DNA from: Haloarculaceae archaeon H-GB1-1
Lineage (GTDB): Archaea; Halobacteriota; Halobacteria; Halobacteriales; Haloarculaceae
Assembly: GCA_029688825.1 (NCBI GenBank)
Contig: JARUKX010000003.1
Location: 151,439 to 215,438 of the forward strand
Reading direction: 5' to 3'
DNA length: 64,000 nucleotides
Shown: one piece after another, positions 37,447 to 46,906 of the stretch
Numbering within the stretch: the first letter of the stretch is position 1
How the letters are laid out: each line of letters starts with the position of its first letter
Notes under the pieces: model-generated
Seen by the model: the letters and a program-made list of their open reading frames with translations, nothing else
The model's database searches: none
Told to the model about the DNA's origin: nothing
Program-made: the position numbers and the translations under genes

Positions 37447-38370
37447 ATGCGGCGCACCGCCCTCGCTGTCCTGGTGTCTGCCCTACTGCTCCTGAGCGGT
37501 TGCTCGGGCGTGTTCCAGGGAACGGAGACGGCGACCGACACCGAGACCATGACCGAGACGTCGGCCGCCGGAACGGCGGCGTACGAACAGACTCCGCACA
37601 CGGGCTGTCAGCCGGGTACCATCTCGAAGAACGGAACGTGCCAGGCGGTCACCTCGGGCTCGAACGCCGACATCTTCAGCGCCGAGAACCTCAGCGCAGT
37701 CACCGCGAGGAACACGACCATCAACGGGACGCCGGGCTATCTGGTACGGCCAGCCGACGACGGTGAGTACCCCGCCGTCGTCGTCATTCACGAGTGGTGG
37801 GGACTCAACGAGAACGTCAGGCACATGGCCGAGATCCTCGCCGGCCACGGCTACGTCGTCTTCGCCGTCGACCTCTACGACGGTCGCGTGGCGACGAACT
37901 CCTCGGACGCAGCCGACCTGTCCGGCGAGGTCCGAGCCAACCCCGACGAAGCCGTGGCGAAGATGCAGCGTGCGACCGCCGGTCTCCGGGAGCTCCCGTC
38001 GACGACCGAACAGGTCGCCAGCCTCGGCTGGTGCTTCGGCGGCGGTCAGAGCCTCCAGCTCAGCCTGAGCGACGCCGACCTGAACGCGACGGTCATCTAC
38101 TACGGCACGCTGACGACGAACGAGTCCACGCTCCGGTCCATCGACGGTCCCGTGCTGGGTATCTTCGGGTCCGAGGACCGCGTGGTCGACGTCGAGACCG
38201 TTCGGGAGTTCGACCGAACGCTCGGCGATCTCGGCGTCGAGCGGGAGATCTACGTCTACGACGGGGCCGACCACGCGTTCGCTAATCCCAGCGGCGAACA
38301 GTTCGATCCCGAGGCGACGAGAGACGCGTGGGAGAAGACGCTTCGATTCCTCGACGAGCACTTGCGGTAG
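37447..38370 (+). CDS. dienelactone hydrolase-family lipoprotein
   Basis: A 307-residue secreted alpha/beta hydrolase. It has a Sec-type signal with lipobox LLSGC (Cys about 19), a Thr/Glu-rich linker (about 20-45) and a small CQPGTISKNGTC segment. The DLH fold shows VVVIHEWWGLNENV, the nucleophile Cys in GWCFGGGQ, Asp in GSEDRVV and His in GADHAF, completing a Cys-Asp-His triad. ATG 37447 is chosen because it begins the signal peptide. An in-frame upstream extension to 37225 has no signal and precedes the TATA-like CGATTATTCC (37413-37422). Substrate unknown; surface location is unusual for this family. Confidence 0.85.
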   Translation: MRRTALAVLVSALLLLSGCSGVFQGTETATDTETMTETSAAGTAAYEQTPHTGCQPGTISKNGTCQAVTSGSNADIFSAENLSAVTARNTTINGTPGYLVRPADDGEYPAVVVIHEWWGLNENVRHMAEILAGHGYVVFAVDLYDGRVATNSSDAADLSGEVRANPDEAVAKMQRATAGLRELPSTTEQVASLGWCFGGGQSLQLSLSDADLNATVIYYGTLTTNESTLRSIDGPVLGIFGSEDRVVDVETVREFDRTLGDLGVEREIYVYDGADHAFANPSGEQFDPEATRDAWEKTLRFLDEHLR

Positions 38371-38488
38371 GGAGTGGCCGACGCAAGTCGCGTCGCAGCC
38401 CTGCCTGCACCGTTTCCGAACCGATTCGAAACGGATTCTAGACGGACTTTGAGAAACGGGTATCCCCCGACGAGACCTCTCTATCACC

Positions 38489-38998
38489 ATGACTGACAGG
38501 CGGACGCTACTGGTCGGTGCTGGAACGTTCGCGGTGGTCGCAGTCCTCACTGCGCTCGTCGTCGTGGGACCGTCGGATTTCTTCCTGCCCGAACGCTCCA
38601 CGCAGGTCGACGAGGGCCCTGACGTCGAGGGTGACGAGGTACTGAAACGCGGTACCTTCGAAGGCACTGCGGGCCACGACGTCGAGGGGACCGTGCGCTT
38701 GCTCCGCGACGACGATGGACTCGCACTGCGGTTCGAGAACTACAGCCAGACCCAGGGCCCGGACGTGTTCGTCTACGTCACGCCCTCGGCGACGCCCGAC
38801 ACCCGGGCGGAGATACGTGCGGGAACCAAGGTCCTCGTCGATGGCGGGGCCGACGGTGGTGAAAGCACCAAAGAGGGCACCTTCACCCAGCGACTCCCCG
38901 CGGACGTCGAACCCGGTGACGTGTCCGGAGTGGGTATCTGGTGCGAGCGGTTCGCGACGCCGTTCGGGTACGCCGAGCTAACGGCAGCGACTGCGTGA
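38489..38998 (+). CDS. DM13-domain membrane-anchored protein
   Basis: A 169-residue protein with an N-terminal membrane anchor (about 5-27) and an extracellular DM13 domain (about 52-165): KRGTFEGTAGHDVEGTV, then FENYSQTQGPDVFVYVTP, ending with the near-invariant Cys of the family in GIWCERFATPFGYAEL. DM13 domains are proposed to take part in redox or electron-transfer reactions through this Cys; that role is not proven. Stands alone, convergent with the zinc-ribbon membrane protein. Confidence 0.8.
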   Translation: MTDRRTLLVGAGTFAVVAVLTALVVVGPSDFFLPERSTQVDEGPDVEGDEVLKRGTFEGTAGHDVEGTVRLLRDDDGLALRFENYSQTQGPDVFVYVTPSATPDTRAEIRAGTKVLVDGGADGGESTKEGTFTQRLPADVEPGDVSGVGIWCERFATPFGYAELTAATA

Positions 38999-39030
38999 GC
39001 GGGTCGCTTCCTCGGGACCGCGACCCCCGT

Positions 39031-39861
39031 TTACTCGAAGGTGTACAGCCGAACGTCGCAGTCCGGACAGACCAGCGTCTCCCGCGGGACGTCGGCAGGG
39101 CCGTCGTACCCGCCACAGCAGGCGGCTTCCGTCGACTCCGCCAGTTCGGCCCCGCAGTCCGGACAGTCGTGGAGGAACATCCGGAGTGGCTCGGCCGCCG
39201 CGCGCTGGGTCGCACGCTCGGGGAGGTAGTCTGCGAGTGCGCGGACGGCCGCCAGTTCGGCGATAGCGACCGGCCGGGTGAGCCACGTCTCTTCGAGGAC
39301 GCCGCCGCCGTTCGAAAGCGCGACCCATTCGCCACCGCGCTCCTCGTCGGCGACGGCGCGGGCTTCCGCAGCGTTCGACACCTCCAGAACCGCCTCGGCG
39401 AGTCGCTCGGTCGTCCCGGACGCCAGCGCCGCCATCTCGTCGTGCCACGCGCTCTCGAATCTCGGCGTCGGAACGACCGTCTCGTGGTCGAGTTCGAGGA
39501 CACCCGACTCGACGAGGACGCCGAGCAGTTCGTCGCCCTCGGGTGCGTCCGCGTCGTCACCGAGCGAGTCCGGGGCGTCCGGGACGGACCCACCCTCGTC
39601 GAACAGCGCCGTTCCACCGGGAATCGCCTCGACGAGGCGCGGCGCGAACCGTGGCGTGTAGGGCACGACGTATCCCCGGAGCCAGATCGTCACCGCTCCG
39701 ACGAGACCGACGAGCGCGCCACCCAGCGGCGTGAGTGCGACCGACGCGATGACGACCGCGACCCCCACGAGTGCGACGTTCACGACGGTACACGGCCAGC
39801 AGCGTCGCTCTCCCGTATACTCCGCTCGGCGGAGCGTGGAGAGCGGTGACGCGGAACTCAT
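39031..39861 (-). CDS. membrane protein with C-terminal zinc ribbon
   Basis: Unrecognised 276-residue protein. Two hydrophobic segments lie at about residues 25-65. A long soluble region follows, and a C-terminal Cys-rich module (CPDCGAEL, then CCGGYDG, then CPDCDVRLYTF at the end) should bind one or two zinc ions. An N-terminal CWPC is also present. Similar membrane/zinc-ribbon proteins are common and uncharacterised in haloarchaea. The start at 39861 is the first ATG of the frame. No partner suggested by context. Confidence 0.7.
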   Translation of the reverse strand: MSSASPLSTLRRAEYTGERRCWPCTVVNVALVGVAVVIASVALTPLGGALVGLVGAVTIWLRGYVVPYTPRFAPRLVEAIPGGTALFDEGGSVPDAPDSLGDDADAPEGDELLGVLVESGVLELDHETVVPTPRFESAWHDEMAALASGTTERLAEAVLEVSNAAEARAVADEERGGEWVALSNGGGVLEETWLTRPVAIAELAAVRALADYLPERATQRAAAEPLRMFLHDCPDCGAELAESTEAACCGGYDGPADVPRETLVCPDCDVRLYTFE

Positions 39862-39941
39862 AGCCGCGTGGTACCGACTAGCGTAGTATCAAGCTTGCGC
39901 TCTGCAGTAGAATTTTACTTCGGACGTGAGTTGGGTTTTGT

Positions 39942-40928
39942 ATGGCCTCCGAGATGGCGTACACGACTCTCGGCGACACCGGCATGGAGATATCGCGGCT
40001 CTGCCTGGGCTGTATGAACTTCGGGTCCGGTGAACCGTGGATGCTGAACGACGAGGCGGCGAGTCAGGAACTGATCGACCGCGCGCTGGAGTTGGGCATC
40101 AATTTCCTCGATACGGCGAACGTCTACTCGCGCGGAGAGAGCGAGGAGATCGTGGGGCGAGCCATCGCCGAGCGCGACCGGTCGGAACTCGTCGTCGCCA
40201 CGAAGGTCTACTTCCCGATGCGCGACGGGCCGAACGCCGGTGGGCTGTCCCGCAAACACGTCCTCGACCAGGCGCGGGCCTCGCTGGACAGGCTGGGGAC
40301 GGACTACGTCGACCTCTACCAGATTCACCGCTGGGACGACGAGACCCCCATCGAGGAGACGCTCTCCGCTCTCGACCACCTCGTCGACGAGGGGCTCGTT
40401 CGATACGTCGGCGCGAGTACGATGCCCGCCTGGAAGTTCACGAAGGCACTGTACACGGCCGACGTCGAGAACGTCGACCGGTTCGTCTCGATGCAACCCG
40501 AATACAACGCCGTCGACCGTCACGAGGAGGCGAACGTCCTCCCGGTCTGCGAGAGCGAAGGTATCGGCGTCCTCCCCTGGTCCCCGCTCGCCGGGGGCTT
40601 CCTCACGGGGAAGTACGACCGCGACGCCGACCCCGAGTCCGGCCGCGCGGCGACGGACGAGTACACCGCAGCACGGTTCACCGAAGAGAACTGGGCCGTC
40701 CTCGACGAGATCCGGGCCATCGCGGACGCGAGGGACGCGACGCCCGCACAGGTCAGTCTCGCGTGGTTGTTGCACAAGGACGTCGTGGACGCACCGATCG
40801 TCGGTCCGCGCCGCATCGACCATCTCGAAGAGAACGTCGCTGCACTGGACGTCTCCCTCGACCCCTCTGAGATCGAACGCATCGAGGATCCGATCACGCC
40901 GCGATGGCCTGCGCCCGGAAAGGACTGA
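39942..40928 (+). CDS. aldo-keto reductase
   Basis: A 328-residue NADPH-dependent oxidoreductase of the aldo-keto reductase family (YajO/Tas-like subgroup). Visible features are GLCLGCMNFG-like start (RLCLGCMNFGSG), LDTANVYSRGESE with catalytic Asp and Tyr, ATKVYFP with Lys, and LYQIHRWD with His, a full tetrad. The cofactor-binding C-terminus includes PIVGPRRIDHLEENVAAL. ATG 39942 lies about 30 bases after a TATA-like AATTTTACTT (39910-39919); ATG 39954 is an alternative. Substrate unknown; upstream of and in the same direction as the TrmB-like regulator. Confidence 0.87.
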   Translation: MASEMAYTTLGDTGMEISRLCLGCMNFGSGEPWMLNDEAASQELIDRALELGINFLDTANVYSRGESEEIVGRAIAERDRSELVVATKVYFPMRDGPNAGGLSRKHVLDQARASLDRLGTDYVDLYQIHRWDDETPIEETLSALDHLVDEGLVRYVGASTMPAWKFTKALYTADVENVDRFVSMQPEYNAVDRHEEANVLPVCESEGIGVLPWSPLAGGFLTGKYDRDADPESGRAATDEYTAARFTEENWAVLDEIRAIADARDATPAQVSLAWLLHKDVVDAPIVGPRRIDHLEENVAALDVSLDPSEIERIEDPITPRWPAPGKD

Positions 40929-41003
40929 CAGCTGTCTTCCCATCGGGCGTGTACGCGACGCGTGAGAAAAGTTAAATGTCACTCGTTCCCCATTCCTACT
41001 GTG

Positions 41004-42107
41004 ATGGATACCGAGGGGCTCGTCGCGACGCTGAAGGAAGCCGGACTGTCACCGTATCAGGCGGACGCGTACGTCACGCTTCTCGAACTCGGTGCGGCTT
41101 CTGCGAGCGACATCGCCGAGGCCAGCGGGGTCCCCCAACCTCGAATCTACGACGTCCTCGCCAGCCTGAAAGACCGGGGCTACGTCGAGACATACGAGAC
41201 TGACTCGCTCCGAGCGCGGGCGCACAGCCCCAAGGAGGTCCTCGAAGACCTACAGGAACGGGCCGAACGGTTCCAGACCGCTGCCGAGGAGGTCGAACAG
41301 CGGTGGTCTCAGCCCGAACTGGAGAGCAACCGCGCCAGCATCGTCCAGCGGTTCAAGACCGTCGTCGAGCGGGCCGCGACGTTCATCGACGAGGCGGCGT
41401 ACCAGATTCAACTGTCGGTCACGCCGGAGGACCTGGAGAAACTCGCGCCGAAACTGGAGGCTGCCCACGACCGCGGGGTGTCCATCAGGCTCTCGGTTCA
41501 CACCACCGAAGGGAACTCGCCGCCCGACTCGGACCTGTTCGACGGCGTCTGCCTCGAAGCGCGCCACCGCGAATTCCCCGCCCCGTTCGTGGCGCTCATC
41601 GACCGCGAGAAGACCTGTTTCGCCCACCACCGCGACTCCTACGACGAGTACGGCGTCCTCGTCAACGACCGGACCCACACGTACGTCTTCCACTGGTACT
41701 TCCTCACCTGTCTCTGGGACTGCTGGCCGCGCGTCTACTCCGCTCGTGGTGACGAGTTCCCCATCGAGTACGTGGACATCCGACAATTCGTCCGCGACGT
41801 CTCGCCGGTCCTCGAGGCCGATGCCACCGTCCAGGTTCGCATCCAGGGTCGTGACATCGACACGGGAAATACGGTTCGCCACGAGGGAGCCGTGGCGGAG
41901 GCCGTGCAGGGGAACCCTCCGGAGAGTTCCACCACGCCCCATCGCCTCGCCGGTCAGGTCACGGTGGTTCTCGAAACGGAAGACGGCCACGTCTCTGTCG
42001 GTGGCTGGGGTGCGATGGTCGAGGAAGTCGAAGCGACCCGCCTTACTGTGGTGGGCATCGAATCGCAAGACGGCGAGGAACCTGCGACGCTCGTTAGTGG
42101 TGAGTAA
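41004..42107 (+). CDS. TrmB-family transcriptional regulator, second copy
   Basis: A 367-residue regulator with an N-terminal winged helix (about 5-75: LSPYQADAYVTLLELGAASASDIAEASGVPQPRIYDVL), a coiled linker, a sensor region (about 110-245) and the C-terminal TrmB beta domain (about 255-350, including QIQGRDIDTG). ATG 41004 is preferred because a TATA-like AAGTTAAATG (40970-40979) lies about 30 bases upstream. It sits directly before the sugar ABC importer operon, whose promoter holds a 20-bp palindrome, so it is the likely local regulator. Confidence 0.85.
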   Translation: MDTEGLVATLKEAGLSPYQADAYVTLLELGAASASDIAEASGVPQPRIYDVLASLKDRGYVETYETDSLRARAHSPKEVLEDLQERAERFQTAAEEVEQRWSQPELESNRASIVQRFKTVVERAATFIDEAAYQIQLSVTPEDLEKLAPKLEAAHDRGVSIRLSVHTTEGNSPPDSDLFDGVCLEARHREFPAPFVALIDREKTCFAHHRDSYDEYGVLVNDRTHTYVFHWYFLTCLWDCWPRVYSARGDEFPIEYVDIRQFVRDVSPVLEADATVQVRIQGRDIDTGNTVRHEGAVAEAVQGNPPESSTTPHRLAGQVTVVLETEDGHVSVGGWGAMVEEVEATRLTVVGIESQDGEEPATLVSGE

Positions 42108-42121
42108 CAGGCAGGTAAATT

Positions 42122-42141
42122 TTTACAACAGCAGTTGTAAA
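42122..42141. promoter_or_regulatory. palindromic operator before the sugar ABC importer
   Basis: TTTACAAC-AGCA-GTTGTAAA is a perfect inverted repeat with 8-bp arms, 43 bases before the binding-protein ATG. Its right half forms the TATA-like TGTAAATCC, so a bound regulator would block the promoter. The adjacent TrmB-family gene at 41004 is the obvious candidate regulator. Confidence 0.65.
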
Positions 42142-42184
42142 TCCGGTATCCTTTTTGTAACTCCAGACTCATGTTACGTCGGAT

Positions 42185-43684
42185 ATGGCACCGGATGACA
42201 ATACAGGGCATAGTAGATCGCGCGGGGTATCCCGCCGACAATTCGTCAAAGCGACTGGAGCGTCTGGGGTCGCTCTTTCGGTCGCCGGCTGTACGGGTAA
42301 TGGCGGGGACGGCGGCGACACCACGACGACCACCGGCGAGGGCGGTGGCTCGAACGCCGGAATCACCGTCCAGTTCGGCGCTGACAGCAACTTCAAGAAG
42401 GTCCAACCCGAGATCAACCAGATCCTCCACGACAACGGACTCGCGGAGAACATCAAGCTCGAAGTGCTGGCCGGGTCGTTCACGACCGGCGACCGGCAGA
42501 CGAAGTACAAGCAGATTCTGAACGCCAAGCAGTCCTCCCCGACCATCCTGATGATGGACAACGGGTGGACGATTCCGTTCATCGCACGGAACCAGATCGC
42601 GAACCTGAGCAAGGAGATGCCGGGGTCGCTCGTCGACAAGGTGATGAACGACTACTTCCAGGCCAGCGTCTCCACGGCGACGATGGACGGCGACCTCTAC
42701 GGGATTCCCCTCTTTGCCGACTTCCCGACGATGCTCTACCGGAAGGACCTCGTCCGCGAGGCGGGCTACTCCGACTCGGACTTCAAGTCCTGGCAGACGG
42801 ACTCGATGACCTGGCAGAAGTTCTCGAACGTCGTCAAGGAGTCGCTCGAAGCGAACTCCGACAAGGATTATCAGGGGTACAACTTCCAGGCCGCGGCCTA
42901 CGGCGGCCTCTCCTGCTGTGACTTCGTCGAGTGGATGTCCTCGTGGGGCGGCGCGTACTTCGGTGGCTTCGACAATCTGTTCGGTCCCATCGGCGACCGC
43001 GAGATCACGGTTACCGAACAGCCCGTCGTCGACTCCATCAACATGGTCAAACACTTCATCAACGGGGGCAACCCCGGTGGGAAGTTCGGCGACTACGCGG
43101 GCAACATCTCCCCGAACGCGGTCGTCCAGTACAAGGAGGAGTCCTCGCGGAAGCCGTTCCAGAGCGGCAACGTCATGTTCCACCGGAACTGGCCGTACGC
43201 CATCAACGCGGCCGCGCCGAAGTACGGCGACGACCTCGGCGTCATGCCGCTCCCGTACGCCGTCTCGGAAAGCGAGTCGAAGTACGACAACATCGGCGGC
43301 ATCTCCTCGGCGCTCGGTGGCTGGCACCTGACGCTGAACCCGAACGCGTCGGACAAGAAGCTCGACGCCGCAAAACAGATCTTCCAGGCCATCACGACGG
43401 AAGAGGCCCAGCTCTCGCTGTTCGAACTCGGCGGCTGGATTCCGCCGGTCCCGGACATGGTGGCCTCCGACGAGGCGAAGAACCTCGACACCATCGGCCC
43501 GTACGTCGACTCGCTGAAAGTGGCCGGTGAGAACGCGGTCCCGCGGCCCGTCACCGTCGTCTGGCCCCAGCAGTCGTCCCAGATTTCCAAAGAGGTCAAC
43601 GGCTCGCTACAGGGCAACAAGGGCGCGAAGAAGGCGATGAGCGATCTCGAGAAGTCGCTCGAGCAGATCGAATCGAGCGTGTAG
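42185..43684 (+). CDS. sugar ABC importer, substrate-binding lipoprotein
   Basis: A 499-residue extracellular binding protein of the maltose/oligosaccharide family 1. It has a Tat signal (SRRQFVKAT), lipobox VAGC (Cys about 36), then a Gly/Thr-rich linker. The binding domain includes LMMDNGWTIPFIA and IPLFADFPTMLYRKDLVREAG, typical for sugar-binding proteins. Aromatic residues for sugar stacking are plentiful. First gene of a five-gene importer operon preceded by a TrmB-type regulator. Substrate is probably a di- or oligosaccharide (maltose/trehalose-like), by inference only. Confidence 0.88.
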   Translation: MAPDDNTGHSRSRGVSRRQFVKATGASGVALSVAGCTGNGGDGGDTTTTTGEGGGSNAGITVQFGADSNFKKVQPEINQILHDNGLAENIKLEVLAGSFTTGDRQTKYKQILNAKQSSPTILMMDNGWTIPFIARNQIANLSKEMPGSLVDKVMNDYFQASVSTATMDGDLYGIPLFADFPTMLYRKDLVREAGYSDSDFKSWQTDSMTWQKFSNVVKESLEANSDKDYQGYNFQAAAYGGLSCCDFVEWMSSWGGAYFGGFDNLFGPIGDREITVTEQPVVDSINMVKHFINGGNPGGKFGDYAGNISPNAVVQYKEESSRKPFQSGNVMFHRNWPYAINAAAPKYGDDLGVMPLPYAVSESESKYDNIGGISSALGGWHLTLNPNASDKKLDAAKQIFQAITTEEAQLSLFELGGWIPPVPDMVASDEAKNLDTIGPYVDSLKVAGENAVPRPVTVVWPQQSSQISKEVNGSLQGNKGAKKAMSDLEKSLEQIESSV

Positions 43685-43753
43685 ATATAACTTGCAGGCG
43701 GGTGTATTCCGCGCTGCACCGATTTCAAGACACACGGTAACATACACCAACAC

Positions 43754-44764
43754 ATGGCAACCGAACAATCACAGAGGACGGGGGGTGGCCCTCGAACCGG
43801 GGGCGGCACCCTGAGCGGCGTCACTCGCTGGATGGAGAACCTCAGCGAGACGGGCTTCGCGTACCTCCTGTTGACGCCCGCGCTCTTGTTGCTGGGTACC
43901 ATCGCATTGTGGCCACTGCTGAGTACGTTCAGACTGTCCCTGTTCGCGGACAGTCTCACGGGTGGCCTCGGCAACTTCGCCGGTATCCAGAACTACGTCG
44001 CGGTGCTGACGGGTCAGCGAAACGCCCTGTTGCCCGCTCCGTTCCTCCCATCGTCGCTGACAGTCGATGCCCTCTTCGGCAGTGCACTGACCGTGACGCT
44101 CATCTTCACCGTCGTGAGCGTCTTCTTCGAGACGATCATCGGTTTCGGTCAGGCGCTCGTTCTGAACCAGGACTTCCGCGGTCGTCGCTGGGTCCGCGTC
44201 GCCATCATCATCCCGTGGGCGGTCCCCATCGTCATTCAGGGGATGCTGTTCTACCTGCTGTTCCAGCCCGGAATCGGGCTGTTCATCGGGCGGGAGGGCA
44301 ACCCGACGATTCTCCAGACGCTCGGTCCCTTCTCGGCGACCCCGCTCGCGAACACGGTCGACGCGACGCTCATCATCATCGTCGCCGACATCTGGAAGAC
44401 GACCGCGTTCATGGCCCTGCTCATCCTCGCGGGCCTGCAGAGTATCGACCGGACGCTGTACGACGTGGCACGCGTCGCCGGCGCGTCGAAGTGGCAGACG
44501 TTCAAACGCATCACGTTTCCCCTGGTGCTGCCGTCAGTGCTGGTCGCGATGTTGTTCCGTACCATCCAGGCGATGCGCATCTACGGCGTCATCGAGACCG
44601 TCGCCGGCTGTACGACGGTACCGTCGCTGTCGTGTCTGGTCATCTCCAGCTTCAACAACACGCTCGTCGGTACGTCGGCGACCATCGCGTTCATCACCGC
44701 CGGCATAATCGCACTCGTCGTGTCGGTGTACATCTTCAAGTACGCCCGCGAGGAGATGGGGTGA
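43754..44764 (+). CDS. sugar ABC importer permease (MalF type)
   Basis: A 336-residue permease with six to seven hydrophobic segments and an EAA loop (TLYDVARVAGASKWQTFKRI, about 230-250). Residues 1-30 are polar and Gly-rich. It follows the binding-protein gene by 69 bases and precedes the MalG-type permease by six, forming the channel with it. Confidence 0.9.
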   Translation: MATEQSQRTGGGPRTGGGTLSGVTRWMENLSETGFAYLLLTPALLLLGTIALWPLLSTFRLSLFADSLTGGLGNFAGIQNYVAVLTGQRNALLPAPFLPSSLTVDALFGSALTVTLIFTVVSVFFETIIGFGQALVLNQDFRGRRWVRVAIIIPWAVPIVIQGMLFYLLFQPGIGLFIGREGNPTILQTLGPFSATPLANTVDATLIIIVADIWKTTAFMALLILAGLQSIDRTLYDVARVAGASKWQTFKRITFPLVLPSVLVAMLFRTIQAMRIYGVIETVAGCTTVPSLSCLVISSFNNTLVGTSATIAFITAGIIALVVSVYIFKYAREEMG

Positions 44765-44770
44765 TCCACT

Positions 44771-45709
44771 ATGGCAGGCGAACCTGAATCCGGACGACCC
44801 GACGACACAGGCGAACTCACACGCGGCCCGTTCGAGCGCTGGGTCGCGAAGAGCATCAAGAATCCTGAACGCGCGTACCGCGCGATGTTCTACGTGGTGA
44901 CCATCTTCTTCCTGTTCACCACGCTCTTCCCGTTCTACTGGCTGCTGGCCCTCGCAGTCACACCGGAGGACGCCCTCTACGAGGTCGGCCTCCTCCCCGC
45001 TGGCTTCGACCCCACGGTCTTCGTCGACGTCTTCACGAAGATCCCGTTCCACGTCTACATGTTCAACAGCATCGTGCTGGCAGTCACGACGACGGCCATC
45101 GTGCTGGTCCTGGCGAGTCTCGCCGGCTACGTCTTCGGTCGGCTGGACTTCCCCGGCAAGAGCGTGCTGATGCTCGCCATCCTGGCCATCTCGTACTTCC
45201 CGCCGGCGGCGTTCTTCCTGCCGCTCTGGCAGCTGTTCAACGGGAACGTCATCACTGGCCTCGAGCTGTACAACACGCCGGGTGCGATGATCCTGCCGTT
45301 CAGCTCGCTGTTCATGCCGCTGTCCATCTTCATCCTGACGACGTTCTTCGGGCAGATTCCCGACGGGCTCGAAGACGCCGCCAGGGTCGAGGGGACGACG
45401 CGGCTGGGCGCGCTGTTCCGGGTCATCATGCCCCTCTCGGCACCGGGCGTGGCGACCGCCGGCGTGTTGACGTTCATCGCCGTCTACAACGAGTTCTTCT
45501 TCTCGTACCTGATGAACAACGGCGAACCGAGCAACTGGGCTCCGATCGTTGCGGGTATCCTGCAACTGCAGCGTGCCGGCCAGTTCCAGATCACCTACAG
45601 CGTGATGGCCGCCGGGAGCATCATCGCGGTGTTGCCCGTCGCCATCCTCGTTGTCATCGCACAGGAGAAAATCGTCAGCGGACTCACAGCAGGAGCACTC
45701 AAGGAGTAA
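44771..45709 (+). CDS. sugar ABC importer permease (MalG type)
   Basis: A 312-residue permease with six hydrophobic segments, the first at about residue 45, and an EAA loop GLEDAARVEGTTRLGALFRV (about 200-220). It lies between the MalF-type permease (six bases) and the ATPase gene (three bases), so the four transporter genes are surely one operon. Confidence 0.9.
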   Translation: MAGEPESGRPDDTGELTRGPFERWVAKSIKNPERAYRAMFYVVTIFFLFTTLFPFYWLLALAVTPEDALYEVGLLPAGFDPTVFVDVFTKIPFHVYMFNSIVLAVTTTAIVLVLASLAGYVFGRLDFPGKSVLMLAILAISYFPPAAFFLPLWQLFNGNVITGLELYNTPGAMILPFSSLFMPLSIFILTTFFGQIPDGLEDAARVEGTTRLGALFRVIMPLSAPGVATAGVLTFIAVYNEFFFSYLMNNGEPSNWAPIVAGILQLQRAGQFQITYSVMAAGSIIAVLPVAILVVIAQEKIVSGLTAGALKE

Positions 45710-45712
45710 CCC

Positions 45713-46906
45713 ATGGCACGAGTCAATCTCGAAGGCGTCACGAAACGCTACGGCGACGTAACGGCAGTCGACGACATGAACCTCGACATCGAACACGGCG
45801 AGTTCATCACGCTCGTCGGGCCGTCGGGGTGTGGGAAATCGACGACGATGGAGACCATCGCTGGGCTCACGAAACCCACCGGCGGGACGGTGACCATCGG
45901 CGACCTCGACGTCACCACCCTCCCGCCGAAGGACCGGGGCATCGCGATGGTGTTCCAGAACATCGCGCTGTTCCCACACATGGACGTCTACGACAACATC
46001 AGCTTCGGCCTGCGGCTGCGCAACTACTCGAAGGAGGAGATCGACCGTCGCGTCGAGGACGCCGCCGACAAGGTACAACTGGTGGGGATGCTCGACCGGA
46101 TGCCCGACGAGATGTCGGGCGGTCAGCGCCAGCGCGTCGCCATCGCCCGCGCCATCGTCCGCGAACCCGACGTGTTCCTGATGGACGAGCCACTCGCGAA
46201 CCTCGACGCGAAGCTCCGCGTCCACATGCGGACGGTGCTCCAGCGACTCCACAAGGAGATGGACACCACCATCATCTACGTCACCCACGACCAGGCGGAG
46301 GCGATGACGATGTCCGACCGCATCGCGGTCATCGACGCCGGCGAACTCCAGCAGATCGCGCCGCCGCTGACCTGCTACAACGAACCCGCGAACCTGTTCG
46401 TCGCGGGCTTCATCGGCTCGCCGTCGATGAACACGCTGGCCGGCGAAGTGACGGATACCGGCTGGGTGTCCCAGAACGGCAACATCCAGATCGATTTCGA
46501 CCCGGCGGAACTCGGCCTGTCACCCGGTGACAGGCCGACGATGGGCGTCCGTCCGGAAGACGTCTACACGTCGGAGAAGGCAGATACCGTCACCCACCCG
46601 ACTCAGTCGCTGCCGGCGACGACGGACGTGCTCGAACCCATGGGCGACGAGATCTTCGTCTACCTGCTCACCGACGACATCGGCGCGGAGAAGATGGCGC
46701 TCAGCGAGGCCGAGCAGGAGAACCAACTGCTGATGAGCGTCTCACCGGACAGCACGATCGAGGAGGACCAGCGGGTCGACGTCGTCCTCGACCGCTCGAA
46801 GATACACTTCTTCGACGCCAAGTCCGGCGAGGCCATCGCCCACGGTATCGAGGACCTCGCGGGCGTGGAGTCAGCGTCGACCGCCGAAGCGGAGGGTGAC
46901 GACTGA
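45713..46906 (+). CDS. sugar ABC importer ATPase (MalK type)
   Basis: A 397-residue ATPase with Walker A GPSGCGKSTT, VFQNIALFPHM, signature MSGGQRQRVAIARAI, Walker B FLMDEPLANLDAKLR, THDQAEAM and a C-terminal TOBE domain (about 240-370, GVRPEDVYTSE). Its TGA overlaps the ATG of the small membrane-protein gene by one base. It would energise the importer formed by the two preceding permeases. Confidence 0.92.
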   Translation: MARVNLEGVTKRYGDVTAVDDMNLDIEHGEFITLVGPSGCGKSTTMETIAGLTKPTGGTVTIGDLDVTTLPPKDRGIAMVFQNIALFPHMDVYDNISFGLRLRNYSKEEIDRRVEDAADKVQLVGMLDRMPDEMSGGQRQRVAIARAIVREPDVFLMDEPLANLDAKLRVHMRTVLQRLHKEMDTTIIYVTHDQAEAMTMSDRIAVIDAGELQQIAPPLTCYNEPANLFVAGFIGSPSMNTLAGEVTDTGWVSQNGNIQIDFDPAELGLSPGDRPTMGVRPEDVYTSEKADTVTHPTQSLPATTDVLEPMGDEIFVYLLTDDIGAEKMALSEAEQENQLLMSVSPDSTIEEDQRVDVVLDRSKIHFFDAKSGEAIAHGIEDLAGVESASTAEAEGDD

